A DNA stretch of 64,000 nt. It comes from Anaerolineae bacterium. Its GTDB lineage: Bacteria > Chloroflexota > Anaerolineae > Aggregatilineales > Aggregatilineaceae. Each line of letters begins with the position of its first letter. Within the stretch, counting starts at the first letter, position 1. The stretch is from the NCBI GenBank assembly GCA_016926875.1, contig JAFGNU010000017.1, forward strand, positions 1 through 64,000. The letters run 5' to 3'. The notes beneath the pieces were generated by a model that was not told where the DNA came from, made no database searches, and worked only from the letters and a program-made list of their open reading frames with translations. Below, one piece after another: positions 18,189 to 26,693 of the stretch. The translations under genes were made by a program, and so were the position numbers.

Positions 18189-18220
18189 GCGAGGGCCACA
18201 CGTTGGCGCCTCGCTTTTTT
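18189..18220 (+). terminator. Rho-independent terminator after the alpha/beta hydrolase
   Basis: GCGAGG (18189-18194) pairs with CCTCGC (18209-18214) with an inner GCCA/TGGC extension, followed by six T. It belongs to a repeat shared with 21382-21455. Confidence 0.85.
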
Positions 18221-18260
18221 ACTGCCCGCCGGGCGTCCGGCCAGTATTGCCGGGCTGTTG
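18189..18260 (+). repeat. Terminator-containing repeat, copy 1
   Basis: The terminator and about 40 following bases match 21382-21455: shared blocks are GTTGGCGCCTCGCTTTTTT, GTCCGG and CCGGGCTGT. It is too similar for two independent terminators and looks like a dispersed intergenic repeat. Confidence 0.65.
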
Positions 18261-18286
18261 GCCGAAAACGCGCTCTCCGTGTTTGC

Positions 18287-18315
18287 TTGACATCGAACAA
18301 ATGTTCTGATAAGAT
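18287..18315 (+). promoter_or_regulatory. Promoter with LexA-type (Cheo) box upstream of the BtrH-like gene
   Basis: TTGACA (18287-18292) and TAAGAT (18310-18315) are separated by 17 bases. The spacer contains CGAACAAATGTTCT (18294-18307), a match to the Gram-positive/Chloroflexota LexA site CGAAC-N4-GTTC. LexA bound here would block RNA polymerase. The predicted leader is about 60 bases long. Confidence 0.7.
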
Positions 18316-18381
18316 AACAACATAAACTTATCACCCTTCCTTACATCATTCCCAACAAATCCATTTGAGGAGGTCTTCCCT

Positions 18382-19341
18382 ATGAAGCAAATCGAAACTC
18401 TGCGCTGGAAGCCGCACTGGATCTCACACATGGGCTGCGTGCTTGGCTGCCTGGAACACCTGGGCATCGACGTCTCGAATGCCTGGCTGTTCGGCGCAAC
18501 CGGGCACGCTTTTTTGCTCAACATCCACGATGAACTCTGTCCCAGCGGGCCGACTGCCTGGAAAACGCCCATGCTATCGCAGTTGGGCCGCAACATCGGC
18601 TATGAAGAGGAAGTCATCTTTGGTATGGGGCCGGAAGGCAATATCCCCGCCAAACAGCAAGAAGCCTGGGACAAAGTCCGCGCGGCGCTGGATGCGGGTA
18701 TACCCTGCTATGGCTGGGGGCTGGCTGTCCCTGAATTTTACGTGATCTACGGTTACGATGAGACAGGCTACTATTATTCTGGTCCGATGCACGATGCCGG
18801 GCACGGCCCCAAGCCCTGGCAAAAACTCGGTGATTCCTGGAATGGGATGATCGAAGTGTACATCGTGCGGCGCGGCGAACCGGTTCCCGATGCCCAGGCG
18901 GTCAAGGCTGCGCTGACCTTTGCCCTTGAATTTGCGCAGGGGCCGTCCAAGTGGGTCCTGCCGAATTATAACGCTGGACTGACCGCATATGACAGGTGGA
19001 TTGGGGCCATCGAACGCCAGAAGCAGTGCGATGAACACGGCCTGTCATATAATGCAGCCGCGTGGGACGAATGCCGACGCTGCGCCGTCCATTTCCTGGA
19101 GGAAGCCAAAACGCGCGTAGGAAATGGCACTGATGCGCTGTTTGACGCAGCCATCGGCCCTTACCGCACGGTGGCGGAAAACCTGACCAAAGTAACGGAG
19201 GTATTCCCCTTCGTCGAACGCAAGCCGGAGCATTTGCAGGATGAGTCACGTTGCAGTACGGCTATCAACGCGCTGCGCGCAGCGCGCAGTGCCGAGGAAC
19301 AAGGACTCGCCGCGTTGAAGGCGCTGTGCGCGGCGCTGTAG
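18382..19341 (+). CDS. BtrH-N/C39-peptidase-like protein, candidate LexA-regulated
   Basis: The 319-residue cytoplasmic protein resembles the BtrH N-terminal (cysteine-peptidase-like) domain. 'HMGCVLGCLEHLG' near the start could place a Cys nucleophile on the first helix. 'ALDAGIPCYGWGL' and 'YVIYGYDETGYYYSGP' match the strand region that carries the His in C39-like folds. BtrH-type enzymes transfer acyl chains in butirosin synthesis, and other relatives are peptidases. The C-terminal half is helical ('NAAAWDECRRCAVHFLEEA'). GAGGAGG precedes the ATG. The promoter carries a LexA box, so DNA damage may induce it. The substrate is unknown. Confidence 0.72.
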   Translation: MKQIETLRWKPHWISHMGCVLGCLEHLGIDVSNAWLFGATGHAFLLNIHDELCPSGPTAWKTPMLSQLGRNIGYEEEVIFGMGPEGNIPAKQQEAWDKVRAALDAGIPCYGWGLAVPEFYVIYGYDETGYYYSGPMHDAGHGPKPWQKLGDSWNGMIEVYIVRRGEPVPDAQAVKAALTFALEFAQGPSKWVLPNYNAGLTAYDRWIGAIERQKQCDEHGLSYNAAAWDECRRCAVHFLEEAKTRVGNGTDALFDAAIGPYRTVAENLTKVTEVFPFVERKPEHLQDESRCSTAINALRAARSAEEQGLAALKALCAAL

Positions 19342-19367
19342 TGATCGCTGCTGTCGTGCTGTTATGC

Positions 19368-19395
19368 CAGGGGCGATCCGGCGGGCCGCCCCTGG
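19368..19395. repeat. Palindrome related to the GTAGGGGC repeat family
   Basis: CCAGGGGCGATCCGGCGGGC followed by CGCCCCTGG forms a near-perfect hairpin after the BtrH-like gene. It resembles the left hairpin of the repeats at 22150 and 42311 and may also act as a terminator. Confidence 0.5.
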
Positions 19396-19573
19396 AGAGT
19401 AAGCCTGGCCCCCACGCAAAATGATCCTGCCCCAAATCTGGAATACACCCGGCGAAAGTGCGTGAGCGCGCGCAGTTTGCGCATATATGAAGGATACAGC
19501 ATAATTTTTCATAATACCCTTAACTACATTTTGAAATAACACCCACGTAGTGTTTCAAGATCAGGAGGGGACC

Positions 19574-21355
19574 ATGCTACAGTCTGGCCGGTTTACGTGT
19601 ATTCGGTTCTTGCTGATCGCCATCCTGTTTAGTTTCGCCCTATCGATCCCCACTCCTCAACCAGCGCTGGCAGCCGCCTTCGACGTCGATACCACGCTGG
19701 ACAGCAACGCCCCAGCCTATCAGGCGTGCACGGCGGCGCCGAACGATTGCAGCCTGCGCGGCGCCCTGACACAGGCGAACAATATGCCGGGCGCAGATGT
19801 GATCAACGTGCCTGCCGGGGTGTATGTGCTGACCGGCGCGGCAGACGACCAGGCGAACGCCAGCGGCGACCTGGACATCCTGGACGACGTTACGATCCGG
19901 GGTGCGGGCGCGGCGAGCACCATTATCGATGGCAACGGGATCGACCGCGTGTTTGACGTGAACCCCTTTGGCGGGCCTCGAACGGTAACCATCACCCGTC
20001 TCACCGTTCAGAACGGTTACAGCCGCCTGGCCCCCGGCACGTTTTGGGGCGGCGGCGGTGTTCTTAATCACGGCGGGCCGATGGGCGGCGGGTCGCTGAC
20101 GCTAACGAATGTCATCGTCACGCAGAACCGGGCGGAAGGCTCCGGCGGCGGGATCGGCTGCGGGCCTGGGGCCAGCATGACCCTGAATTCCGTGACCATC
20201 ACGCGCAACCGCTCGCTGTATAGCGAGGGCGGCGGCATCGATTCGTGGAGCGCGACGACCATCAGCTACAGCACGATTGCGTACAATGTGGCCGCAGCTA
20301 ACGGCGGCGGCATCGCGTTTGCCAAAGACAACTACACCATTCTCAACAGCACCATCGCCCATAATTCGGCGTCCCAACGCGGCGGCGGCCTTCACCTGGA
20401 TACCGGCGCCCGGACGCGCATCGAAAACAGCACGGTATCCGGCAATATGGCAGGCGGCGATGGCGGCGGGATTGCCACCGCAACCGATATGGACATCACC
20501 GGGGCCAGCGAGACGCGCCTGATCTACACAACCGTCGTTGAAAACCAGGCGGGCGGGACCGGCGGCGGTGTGTTCAACCGGGATGCCGATGTTCCGCGTC
20601 CCTCGACCGACCTGCAATACAGCCTGGTGGGCGATAATACTCAAAGCGACTGCGGCGGCACGCTCAATTCGTCGGGCTACAACCTGGTGGCGGACCCATC
20701 CGGCTGCACCTTCCTGGCCGACGCAACCGATCAAACGGATGTTGAGCCGCTGGTCAGTCCGCTAGAGGATAACGGGGGCGCGACACTGACACACGGGCTG
20801 TATGCGGAAAGCCCGGCGCTGGATGCGATCCCCACCCCCTGCGGCGGCCCCCCGGCTGACCAGCGCGATATTTTGCGGCCCCAGGACGGCGATAATGACA
20901 GCGAAACGGGCTGTGACATGGGCGCTGTTGAGATGATCGACGCGCCGCCCGCGCCAATTGAGCCAGGAGCGCCCGCGGCTGCACCCCCGGACATGCTGCC
21001 CGATCTGGACGGGTCCACCAACCCGATTGTGCGCGCCGACGTGCCGCCGGGCACGGTCACAGGCGGGTCAGTATACGGGCGCGTGGTGGACGATAACCCG
21101 GCCCAGATCGGCAATATGGACGTGATCAACATGGGCGTGATCCACGCGGTGGACGTCTTCAGCATGGCGGGCAGCACATCGGTATTGGACTGGAACAGCA
21201 GCATCAAAATCTGCTTGTTGGGCAGCGGGCGGTTGATGTTCCTGGATGCCAAGACATCGCCGCGCGCGCTCAGCGAGTTAGCACCGGTCACCTACGAGGG
21301 CGGCTACACCTGCGCTGCGCTCTACGGGCCGGGGACAGTCGTGCTGGTGCCGTAG
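19574..21355 (+). CDS. Secreted CSLREA/right-handed beta-helix protein (choice-of-anchor Q)
   Basis: The 593-residue protein has a signal peptide (about 1-35, ending PALAA). A CSLREA-type motif ('NDCSLRGALTQANN') follows, then a right-handed parallel beta-helix (about 75-400) with many 'GGGI' turns and Asn ladders, typical of pectate-lyase-like surface proteins. 'DQRDILRP' and 'CDMGAVEM' are the choice-of-anchor Q signature. The C-terminal 130 residues form a beta-rich domain also seen in other Chloroflexota exoproteins. It probably binds or degrades polysaccharide, or acts as an adhesin, and no catalytic residues are certain. AGGAGGGG precedes the ATG at 19574. Confidence 0.85.
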   Translation: MLQSGRFTCIRFLLIAILFSFALSIPTPQPALAAAFDVDTTLDSNAPAYQACTAAPNDCSLRGALTQANNMPGADVINVPAGVYVLTGAADDQANASGDLDILDDVTIRGAGAASTIIDGNGIDRVFDVNPFGGPRTVTITRLTVQNGYSRLAPGTFWGGGGVLNHGGPMGGGSLTLTNVIVTQNRAEGSGGGIGCGPGASMTLNSVTITRNRSLYSEGGGIDSWSATTISYSTIAYNVAAANGGGIAFAKDNYTILNSTIAHNSASQRGGGLHLDTGARTRIENSTVSGNMAGGDGGGIATATDMDITGASETRLIYTTVVENQAGGTGGGVFNRDADVPRPSTDLQYSLVGDNTQSDCGGTLNSSGYNLVADPSGCTFLADATDQTDVEPLVSPLEDNGGATLTHGLYAESPALDAIPTPCGGPPADQRDILRPQDGDNDSETGCDMGAVEMIDAPPAPIEPGAPAAAPPDMLPDLDGSTNPIVRADVPPGTVTGGSVYGRVVDDNPAQIGNMDVINMGVIHAVDVFSMAGSTSVLDWNSSIKICLLGSGRLMFLDAKTSPRALSELAPVTYEGGYTCAALYGPGTVVLVP

Positions 21356-21381
21356 CGCGCGGCTGCATACACAACCATCTG

Positions 21382-21414
21382 GCGGGGCGTCACAAGTTGG
21401 CGCCTCGCTTTTTT
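21382..21414 (+). terminator. Rho-independent terminator after the beta-helix protein
   Basis: GCGGGGCG (21382-21389) pairs with CGCCTCGC (21401-21408), one G-T pair included, followed by six T. Confidence 0.85.
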
Positions 21415-21455
21415 GCTGCCGGGGCCGGGTGTCCGGTCGGCATTACCGGGCTGTA
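21382..21455 (+). repeat. Terminator-containing repeat, copy 2
   Basis: This is the partner of 18189-18260, with the same order of hairpin, T-tract, CTGCC, GTCCGG and CCGGGCTGT, and only small indels. Confidence 0.65.
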
Positions 21456-21594
21456 TGGTTATATTGCCACTCTGTATGGAAGCTGTAAGGACGGTGACAT
21501 TCTCCTGTGTGATTCTGAATACCAGGACCGGCTGGCACACGGCCACCGGTTCGACATTCGCTCACCGATCTATCTAACCAAAAGGAGAAGCACC

Positions 21595-22041
21595 ATGTTC
21601 AAGTTCAAGAAAGTCCTGTTCATCGCGTGCGCGCTGGCGCTGACTCTGGCGTTGGGCGCAGCCGCCGCCTATGCCGACGGCGGCGAAGACGAGGAAAACC
21701 CCCTGCTGGGTTTTGACGATGGTCGTCTGAATGCGTTTGACTTTGCGCAGCCAGTCGCCGTCTACTACAGCTATGATTCGAAGCAGCTCATCGACGACGA
21801 CGGCAATTCCTATTGGGCCGACGTGGTAGACGGGATCGAGCTGTGGGCAGCGGATTCGGAAGGGATCGGGCAGTTGGTCCTGTACGTGCCGGTTGAAAGC
21901 ATCGAGGCCGCCCTGACATCCAGCGTCAGCACGCAGATCGCCGCCGCAAACGGCTACACGCTCAGCTATTTGCCCGCGACAAACATGTTCTGCATCACCA
22001 CGCCCACCTGGTACACCTTCACCTGGGAAGCGTGGGACTGA
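21595..22041 (+). CDS. Small secreted protein, function unknown
   Basis: The 148-residue product has a clear signal peptide (about 1-28, 'AAAAYADGG'). A roughly 120-residue acidic domain follows that is rich in beta-strand and aromatic residues ('DFAQPVAVYYSYDSKQL', 'TPTWYTFTWEAWD'). No family is recognised; the C-terminal Cys is single. AAAAGGAGAAG precedes the ATG. It is probably monocistronic, bounded by the upstream terminator at 21382 and its own at 22077-22112. It resembles accessory modules of larger Chloroflexota exoproteins, which is only an impression. Confidence 0.75.
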   Translation: MFKFKKVLFIACALALTLALGAAAAYADGGEDEENPLLGFDDGRLNAFDFAQPVAVYYSYDSKQLIDDDGNSYWADVVDGIELWAADSEGIGQLVLYVPVESIEAALTSSVSTQIAAANGYTLSYLPATNMFCITTPTWYTFTWEAWD

Positions 22042-22076
22042 TCCACGGGCTGGTACAAAACCAGTCATCCGAATCA

Positions 22077-22112
22077 CCAGGGGCGCGACCGGCTGTTGCG
22101 CCCCTGGTTTTT
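22077..22112 (+). terminator. Rho-independent terminator
   Basis: CCAGGGGCGC (22077-22086) pairs with GCGCCCCTGG (22098-22107), followed by TTTTTG. It ends the small secreted-protein gene. Confidence 0.85.
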
Positions 22113-22124
22113 GTGATCGGGCAG

Positions 22125-22221
22125 GGCAGAAGATAGCAGGTGTTTTTTGGTAGGGGCGACCCGGTGGGTGGCCCAGGGCAGAGCAAGCTCAGCCCCTACA
22201 ATATCCCCGGCCATAGTTCCG
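22125..22221. repeat. 97-bp dispersed repeat with cruciform core, copy 1
   Basis: It aligns without gaps to 42286-42382 (constant offset 20161). The core 22150-22199 starts with GTAGGGGC and ends with GCCCCTAC, enclosing a GGGCGACC-CGGT-GGGTGGCCC hairpin and a second arm. It lies between convergent genes. Confidence 0.75.
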
Positions 22222-22229
22222 TTAATCGC

Positions 22230-23411
22230 TCAGTACATGACGTTGAGGCGCAGCGCGTCCAGCATTTGCAGCGCCACCAGGTTCCACATGGTCATGCCCC
22301 ACTGGTATTCCTCGCCGTCGAACGCGGTCCAGTTATCGCCGCGCTCGGTCAGGTGCACATGATCCACGCCGACTCCGCTGTGCGGCACATCGTTCGCCGC
22401 CCGCCAGAAGTTCATGAGCGGTACGCCGTATTCGCGCGACAGGTTAACCAGGATTTGATTGAACTGGTAGCGGTTGGCTGTTCGAACATCGTCATCCGGC
22501 CAGATCGGAAACGTGGACAGTACCGGGATCACGCCGCGATCAATCGAAATCTCGATAATGCGGCGCATGGCCTGCTCGTACTGGCCCGCGTCGATGAAGT
22601 GCACGTCATGCATCCCCAGCATGATCATCGCCACGCTGGGATGGGCGCGCTCGTATTCGCATTCCAGCGGCGATAAGCCCCCGCAGACCGACGGGTTGGC
22701 CCACGCCGGATCGATCACGGTCGCTGCCGTGTAGCCTGCGCCTGTCGCCGCACTGACACGTCCGAATGACGACGCGCCAAAAAAGTCGACGGTGGCCTGC
22801 AAGTCCCCATACGTCCCCAGGTTGTAGCTGCCCAGCGCGAACGGCATCAGGTAGGCGTAAGACATGCTGTTACACTCGCCCACTTTGGAAATACCGCGCG
22901 GGTTGTTGCCGAGCGCCTGGCCGCGCAGGTAAATCTCGCGGGCGCGCGCTCCCACGCCGGACACAAGCGGCAGCGCGTCCAACGCTGCGTTGGTGCCGGG
23001 CGGCACGGTGTCGGCAGCGGGCGCAGCAGGGGCATCAGCAGCAGTTTGCGGCGCGGCGGGCGGCGCAGGCGCGGACAGCACCTCGTCGCTGGCAGGCAGG
23101 CGCATTGCGGCAAAGCCTGTGCGGTAGGTCAGGTACAGGCACGATACCCAGCCCCGGTGCGCGCCGTCTTCGGTGTGCCCCAGCAGCCAGGACATATCCG
23201 CGTTGTGCGCTTCAAAGATCAACCCTGTGCCTGCCGGGATCACGGCCACTACGTCATACGCCGGGCCGGGACCGGTACGCATGTTAAGCTGGTAGGAGGT
23301 GTAGCCATCCGGGCCGTTCTGCGCGGCGGCGTCCGGTAAAACGGGAACGGTCATGATGGCAACAAGCGCACACAGGCAAAGAAGGACCGGTAACAGTCTC
23401 GTGCGGTGCAT
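22230..23411 (-). CDS. Secreted SH3-SGNH/GDSL-like hydrolase
   Basis: The 393-residue protein has a signal peptide (about 1-30), a bacterial SH3 domain (about 35-90: 'LNMRTGPGPAYDVVAVIPAG', 'RGWVSCLYL') and an Ala/Pro linker. A C-terminal SGNH-hydrolase-like domain follows (about 150-393). Block I is 'VGECNSMSY' rather than GDS(L), block III 'LGMHDVHF' replaces GxND, and block V 'DHVHL' keeps the Asp-x-x-His pair. It is probably a cell-wall-associated esterase or acetylhydrolase; the altered blocks make activity uncertain. I start at 23411 because AGGAG lies 10 bases upstream and the signal peptide starts there; longer in-frame starts would add a non-signal leader. Confidence 0.82.
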   Translation of the reverse strand: MHRTRLLPVLLCLCALVAIMTVPVLPDAAAQNGPDGYTSYQLNMRTGPGPAYDVVAVIPAGTGLIFEAHNADMSWLLGHTEDGAHRGWVSCLYLTYRTGFAAMRLPASDEVLSAPAPPAAPQTAADAPAAPAADTVPPGTNAALDALPLVSGVGARAREIYLRGQALGNNPRGISKVGECNSMSYAYLMPFALGSYNLGTYGDLQATVDFFGASSFGRVSAATGAGYTAATVIDPAWANPSVCGGLSPLECEYERAHPSVAMIMLGMHDVHFIDAGQYEQAMRRIIEISIDRGVIPVLSTFPIWPDDDVRTANRYQFNQILVNLSREYGVPLMNFWRAANDVPHSGVGVDHVHLTERGDNWTAFDGEEYQWGMTMWNLVALQMLDALRLNVMY

Positions 23412-23587
23412 GGTGGGGTATCTCCTGGGTATCGTGCTCGAATACGGCATATCAACGCCGCCCAGTGTAACGCACGATCCCGGCTTTGAGCCACTAGAGG
23501 CGGTGCGGTCGCCGCGCATACAGCTTCACACTGTGCTATGCTATGCTCAGAGTAAACACATAGGGGATGCTTGAGGAGGGAACCATC

Positions 23588-25600
23588 ATGCGCAAGGCTG
23601 TATACACAGGCGGCCTGCTGGTACTGGTCGCCCTGCTGGTGGCCGCGCCCGTGTCGGCCCACGCCCTGCCACGCGGCGGCGCGTCGATCCGGGCCTATCG
23701 CGGCGGGGATGTCATCGTCTTTAGCTCCAACATCGACGGCGATTATGAAATCTACACGATGGATGCGGCGGGCGCCAACATCCGCCAGTTGACGTTTAAC
23801 TCGGCAGACGATATTCGCCCGGTCTGGTCACCGGATGGCACGCGCATCGCGTTTCATTCCGACCTGGACGGCGATTCTGAAATCTACGTGATGAACAGCG
23901 ATGGCAGCGGGATTCGCCAGCTTACGTTTAACGCGGCGGCGGATGCCCACCCGGACTGGTCACCGGACGGGGCGCGCATCGCCTACCAGGGCAGCGTGGA
24001 CGGCGACCGCGAAATCTACGTGATGAACAGTGACGGCAGCGGCACCCGCCAGTTGACGCACAACAGCGTGCAGGAGTGGTTTCCGGCCTGGTCGCCGGAC
24101 GGTGCGCGCATCGCGTTTTATTCCAACCTGGATGGTGACCTGGACATCTACGTGATGGACGCCGACGGCAGCAACTACTTTTGCCTGACCAACAACACCG
24201 CCGACGACCGCTACCCGGACTGGTCACCGGACGGCACGCGCATCGCCTATGCATCCACGCTGGACGGCGACTTTGAAATCTTCACCATGAACAGCGACGG
24301 CAGCGATGTCCGCCAGCTTACCTTTAACACCACGACCGACTGGGCGCCCGCATGGTCACCGGACGGGCAAACGCTGGCCTTTGCGTCCGAGCGTGACGGC
24401 GACAACGAGATTTACACCATGAACACTGACGGGACCAACGTCCGCCAGTTGACATTTAACACAGCCAAAGATGAACTGCCGGACTGGCTGCCCTGGATGG
24501 GCGGCGGCGGGGGCGGCTGGGACATGGTCAGCGGCACGGCGTATGCGAACCAGGAATTCCGGCTGGCGCTAAACGACGGGGCGGCGATCCGCATCCCGGC
24601 GGGCGTGTTGAGCGGCACCGCGACCGTTACCATCGAGCGCAACCCGGACAAAACGGCGTCGCTGCCGTCCTTTGGCGCGGATACACTCGTCCTGAGCGAC
24701 TTCTACAGCTTTGAGATCGAGGGCGCGAACCTGTTCGGCGCGGTCGAACTGACGATGCCCTACAATCCCAACCTGATCCCGGTCGGGTCGTCGGGCGAGC
24801 TGGTGGTTGCTTTCCCGGCGCGCGGCGGCTGGACGTTCACGCCGGTGCAGCCCACCGGCAGCATGGTCACGGTTTCGACCACCAATCCGGGCGATCCGAT
24901 CGTGGCATGGCAGTTTGCGACGGGCAATGTGCCGGTGTACATGGGAGAGATGTACGGCGGCAGCGGGGAATATGTCATCGCCGCCGAGCCTGACCTGGAA
25001 GTGCCCTGCACCCAGCTTCAGGCCGATACGATCCATTACACGCCCCTGGAGCCATACCTGCTGATGCAGCAGCCGGGACCGACCAATATCAACCCGCTGA
25101 ATTACCAGGTGTACCAACTGAGCGCCGAAGGCCCCGGTTTTGGGACCGTGTGGGTTATCCGCGCGCTCGACCTGGCCGCCACCTGCCCCAACCTGTACAC
25201 GCCCAACATCCCGCAGCCGTACATCTACAGCGGGACGTGGACCGTCACGCGCCGGGTATCCGGCACGGTTGGCAACTGTGTCTGGGAGCGAGCCATTGGG
25301 GACGAGTTCACCCAAAGCCAGGACATCCAGGCGGGCCAGGACGGGGGCAGCCTGACCGTCACCGACTATTATGATCCACCCGTTGTCTACACCGTGACCG
25401 GCGGCGATCTGCTGATCTATGCCCAGTACAGCGGCACGTTTTACAACCTGTTTGCGCAGGGTGACATACTGGTCACCGAGATCACGTTCGACACCCCGAC
25501 GCACTACACGGCGGAATCATCGTATGGCTTCACAGCGGAGTCGGGCGTATGCAACGGCTACCTGACATTCACCGAGGAGGGATCGGCGGTGGTGGAATAG
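23588..25600 (+). CDS. Secreted TolB-like six-bladed propeller protein with C-terminal beta domains
   Basis: The 670-residue protein has a signal peptide (about 1-27), then six PD40/WD40-like repeats of about 44 residues (about 40-300). Each has the pattern 'DGDxEIYxMNxDGSxxRQLT' and 'WSPDGxRIAF'. The sixth ends in a glycine run. A ZU5-like beta domain follows (about 310-460: 'LNDGAAIRIPAGVLSGTATV'), then an unassigned beta-rich tail (to 670) with a few Cys. Propellers of this type bind proteins or glycans outside the cell. GAGGAGGG lies 7 bases before the ATG at 23588. The repeats are partly conserved in DNA. Confidence 0.85.
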   Translation: MRKAVYTGGLLVLVALLVAAPVSAHALPRGGASIRAYRGGDVIVFSSNIDGDYEIYTMDAAGANIRQLTFNSADDIRPVWSPDGTRIAFHSDLDGDSEIYVMNSDGSGIRQLTFNAAADAHPDWSPDGARIAYQGSVDGDREIYVMNSDGSGTRQLTHNSVQEWFPAWSPDGARIAFYSNLDGDLDIYVMDADGSNYFCLTNNTADDRYPDWSPDGTRIAYASTLDGDFEIFTMNSDGSDVRQLTFNTTTDWAPAWSPDGQTLAFASERDGDNEIYTMNTDGTNVRQLTFNTAKDELPDWLPWMGGGGGGWDMVSGTAYANQEFRLALNDGAAIRIPAGVLSGTATVTIERNPDKTASLPSFGADTLVLSDFYSFEIEGANLFGAVELTMPYNPNLIPVGSSGELVVAFPARGGWTFTPVQPTGSMVTVSTTNPGDPIVAWQFATGNVPVYMGEMYGGSGEYVIAAEPDLEVPCTQLQADTIHYTPLEPYLLMQQPGPTNINPLNYQVYQLSAEGPGFGTVWVIRALDLAATCPNLYTPNIPQPYIYSGTWTVTRRVSGTVGNCVWERAIGDEFTQSQDIQAGQDGGSLTVTDYYDPPVVYTVTGGDLLIYAQYSGTFYNLFAQGDILVTEITFDTPTHYTAESSYGFTAESGVCNGYLTFTEEGSAVVE

Positions 25601-25698
25601 CGGCAGAGGTTGCTCTGTCCTGAATACTCACCGGACGCCTTTACATAAACTACCTGTTTCTACCTGGTGCAAGGTAACCAACAATAAAAGAGGGACAC

Positions 25699-26106
25699 AT
25701 GCCAATAAAAATGGAGCAACTCCCAGGGGAATCAATCATTAACGCAACCATCAACGAACCTTTCGATCCCGACCGAGATATACCAGCTTTGTTCGCCGAA
25801 TTCATCCCGCTGCGCCTGGCTATTCAAGGCGATGTGGCACTGATCCTTGATTTCAGCAGCGTCGTCAGCAAGCCTAACTCGTTCAGCCCGATGGTATTGT
25901 CCATGGCGGAGGCAAGCCGGGGCGTCAGGGCTAGCAAAGAAGCCGGAGTTGGACGTCCTCCGATCACTATTTTTGTGGGTTCTGGTCCAATTGCGAACCT
26001 GGCTGCACAAGCGATGGAACAGGAGCAGTATGGAGGTACCAGGGGGCATTTATGCGCCACGTATGACGAGGCCCTTGCCCTGGCACGAGCGAAATTATCA
26101 ACCTAG
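25699..26106 (+). CDS. STAS/SpoIIAA-like small protein, function tentative
   Basis: The 135-residue soluble protein alternates strands and helices in the order expected of a SpoIIAA/STAS-like fold. 'DVALILDFSSVVSKPNSFSP' occupies the place of the STAS core strand and helix, and 'PPITIFVGSGPIANLAAQAM' follows. The family may serve in stress-signalling partner switching, but no anti-sigma factor is nearby, so this is only a fold guess. AGAGGGACAC precedes the ATG. It is isolated between a plus-strand propeller gene and the convergent folate cluster. Confidence 0.6.
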   Translation: MPIKMEQLPGESIINATINEPFDPDRDIPALFAEFIPLRLAIQGDVALILDFSSVVSKPNSFSPMVLSMAEASRGVRASKEAGVGRPPITIFVGSGPIANLAAQAMEQEQYGGTRGHLCATYDEALALARAKLST

Positions 26107-26165
26107 TGCAACACTGCACGCCGGGGGCTATGCTGGCTCTTGCAGATGAGGAGCGGGTGATTCAG

Positions 26166-26693
26166 TCAGCCATTGATCACCACGTCCGCCCGCACGATGA
26201 TCCCCGCCTGACCGGCGAACGGCGCAGCGATGGCCGCCAGTGGCTGCCCGGTGACCGGGTGGGCAAAGCCCGGCGCAAGATCGGCCAGCGGCAGCGCGAC
26301 ATGGGCGCGGGTCAGGCTGTCGGGATCGGGGATCGTGATGCGCGCAGCGGGATCGTTGATCACGCGGTCGCCGTACAGTGCAATGTCCAGGTCAATCGGG
26401 CGCGGTGCGAACTTGTCCGCGCTCCGCACACGCCCTAACCTGGACTCGATGGCACGTAACACATCAAGCTTGAGCGCTCCCGGCGGCAGATTTGTTTCGA
26501 CCAGCACGGCGGCGTTCAAAAACGCGCCCTGGTCCGGGTTGACCTGCCCGGATGCGTCGATGGGCGGCGTTTCGTAGACGCGCGAGACGGCTTTGATCGT
26601 CACACGCTGCGCCAGCAAACGCACCGCGCGTGGCAGGTTTTCCTCCGGCGCAATGTTTGAGCCGAGCGTGATAAACACCGGGTTAGATGTCAA
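26166..26693 (-). CDS. folK: 2-amino-4-hydroxy-6-hydroxymethyldihydropteridine pyrophosphokinase (HPPK)
   Basis: HPPK transfers pyrophosphate from ATP to 6-hydroxymethyl-dihydropterin, the step before dihydropteroate synthesis. The 175-residue protein opens with the family start 'VFITLGSNIAPEENL'. It holds 'SRVYETPPIDASGQVNPDQG', 'FLNAAVLVETNLPP', the ATP/metal signature 'APRPIDLDIALYGD' with both Asp residues, and 'IPDPDSLTRAHVALPLADL'. A TTG start at 26693 overlaps the folB stop by 11 bases and has GGGAG upstream; a GTG at 26678 is an alternative. It is the last gene of the minus-strand pterin cluster. Confidence 0.93.
   Translation of the reverse strand: MTSNPVFITLGSNIAPEENLPRAVRLLAQRVTIKAVSRVYETPPIDASGQVNPDQGAFLNAAVLVETNLPPGALKLDVLRAIESRLGRVRSADKFAPRPIDLDIALYGDRVINDPAARITIPDPDSLTRAHVALPLADLAPGFAHPVTGQPLAAIAAPFAGQAGIIVRADVVING

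Noticed and set aside
23740-24480. Regular repeats resembling a CRISPR array
   Set aside because: The spacing of about 130 bases and intact reading frame show they encode propeller blades. No CRISPR array or cas gene was seen in the window.
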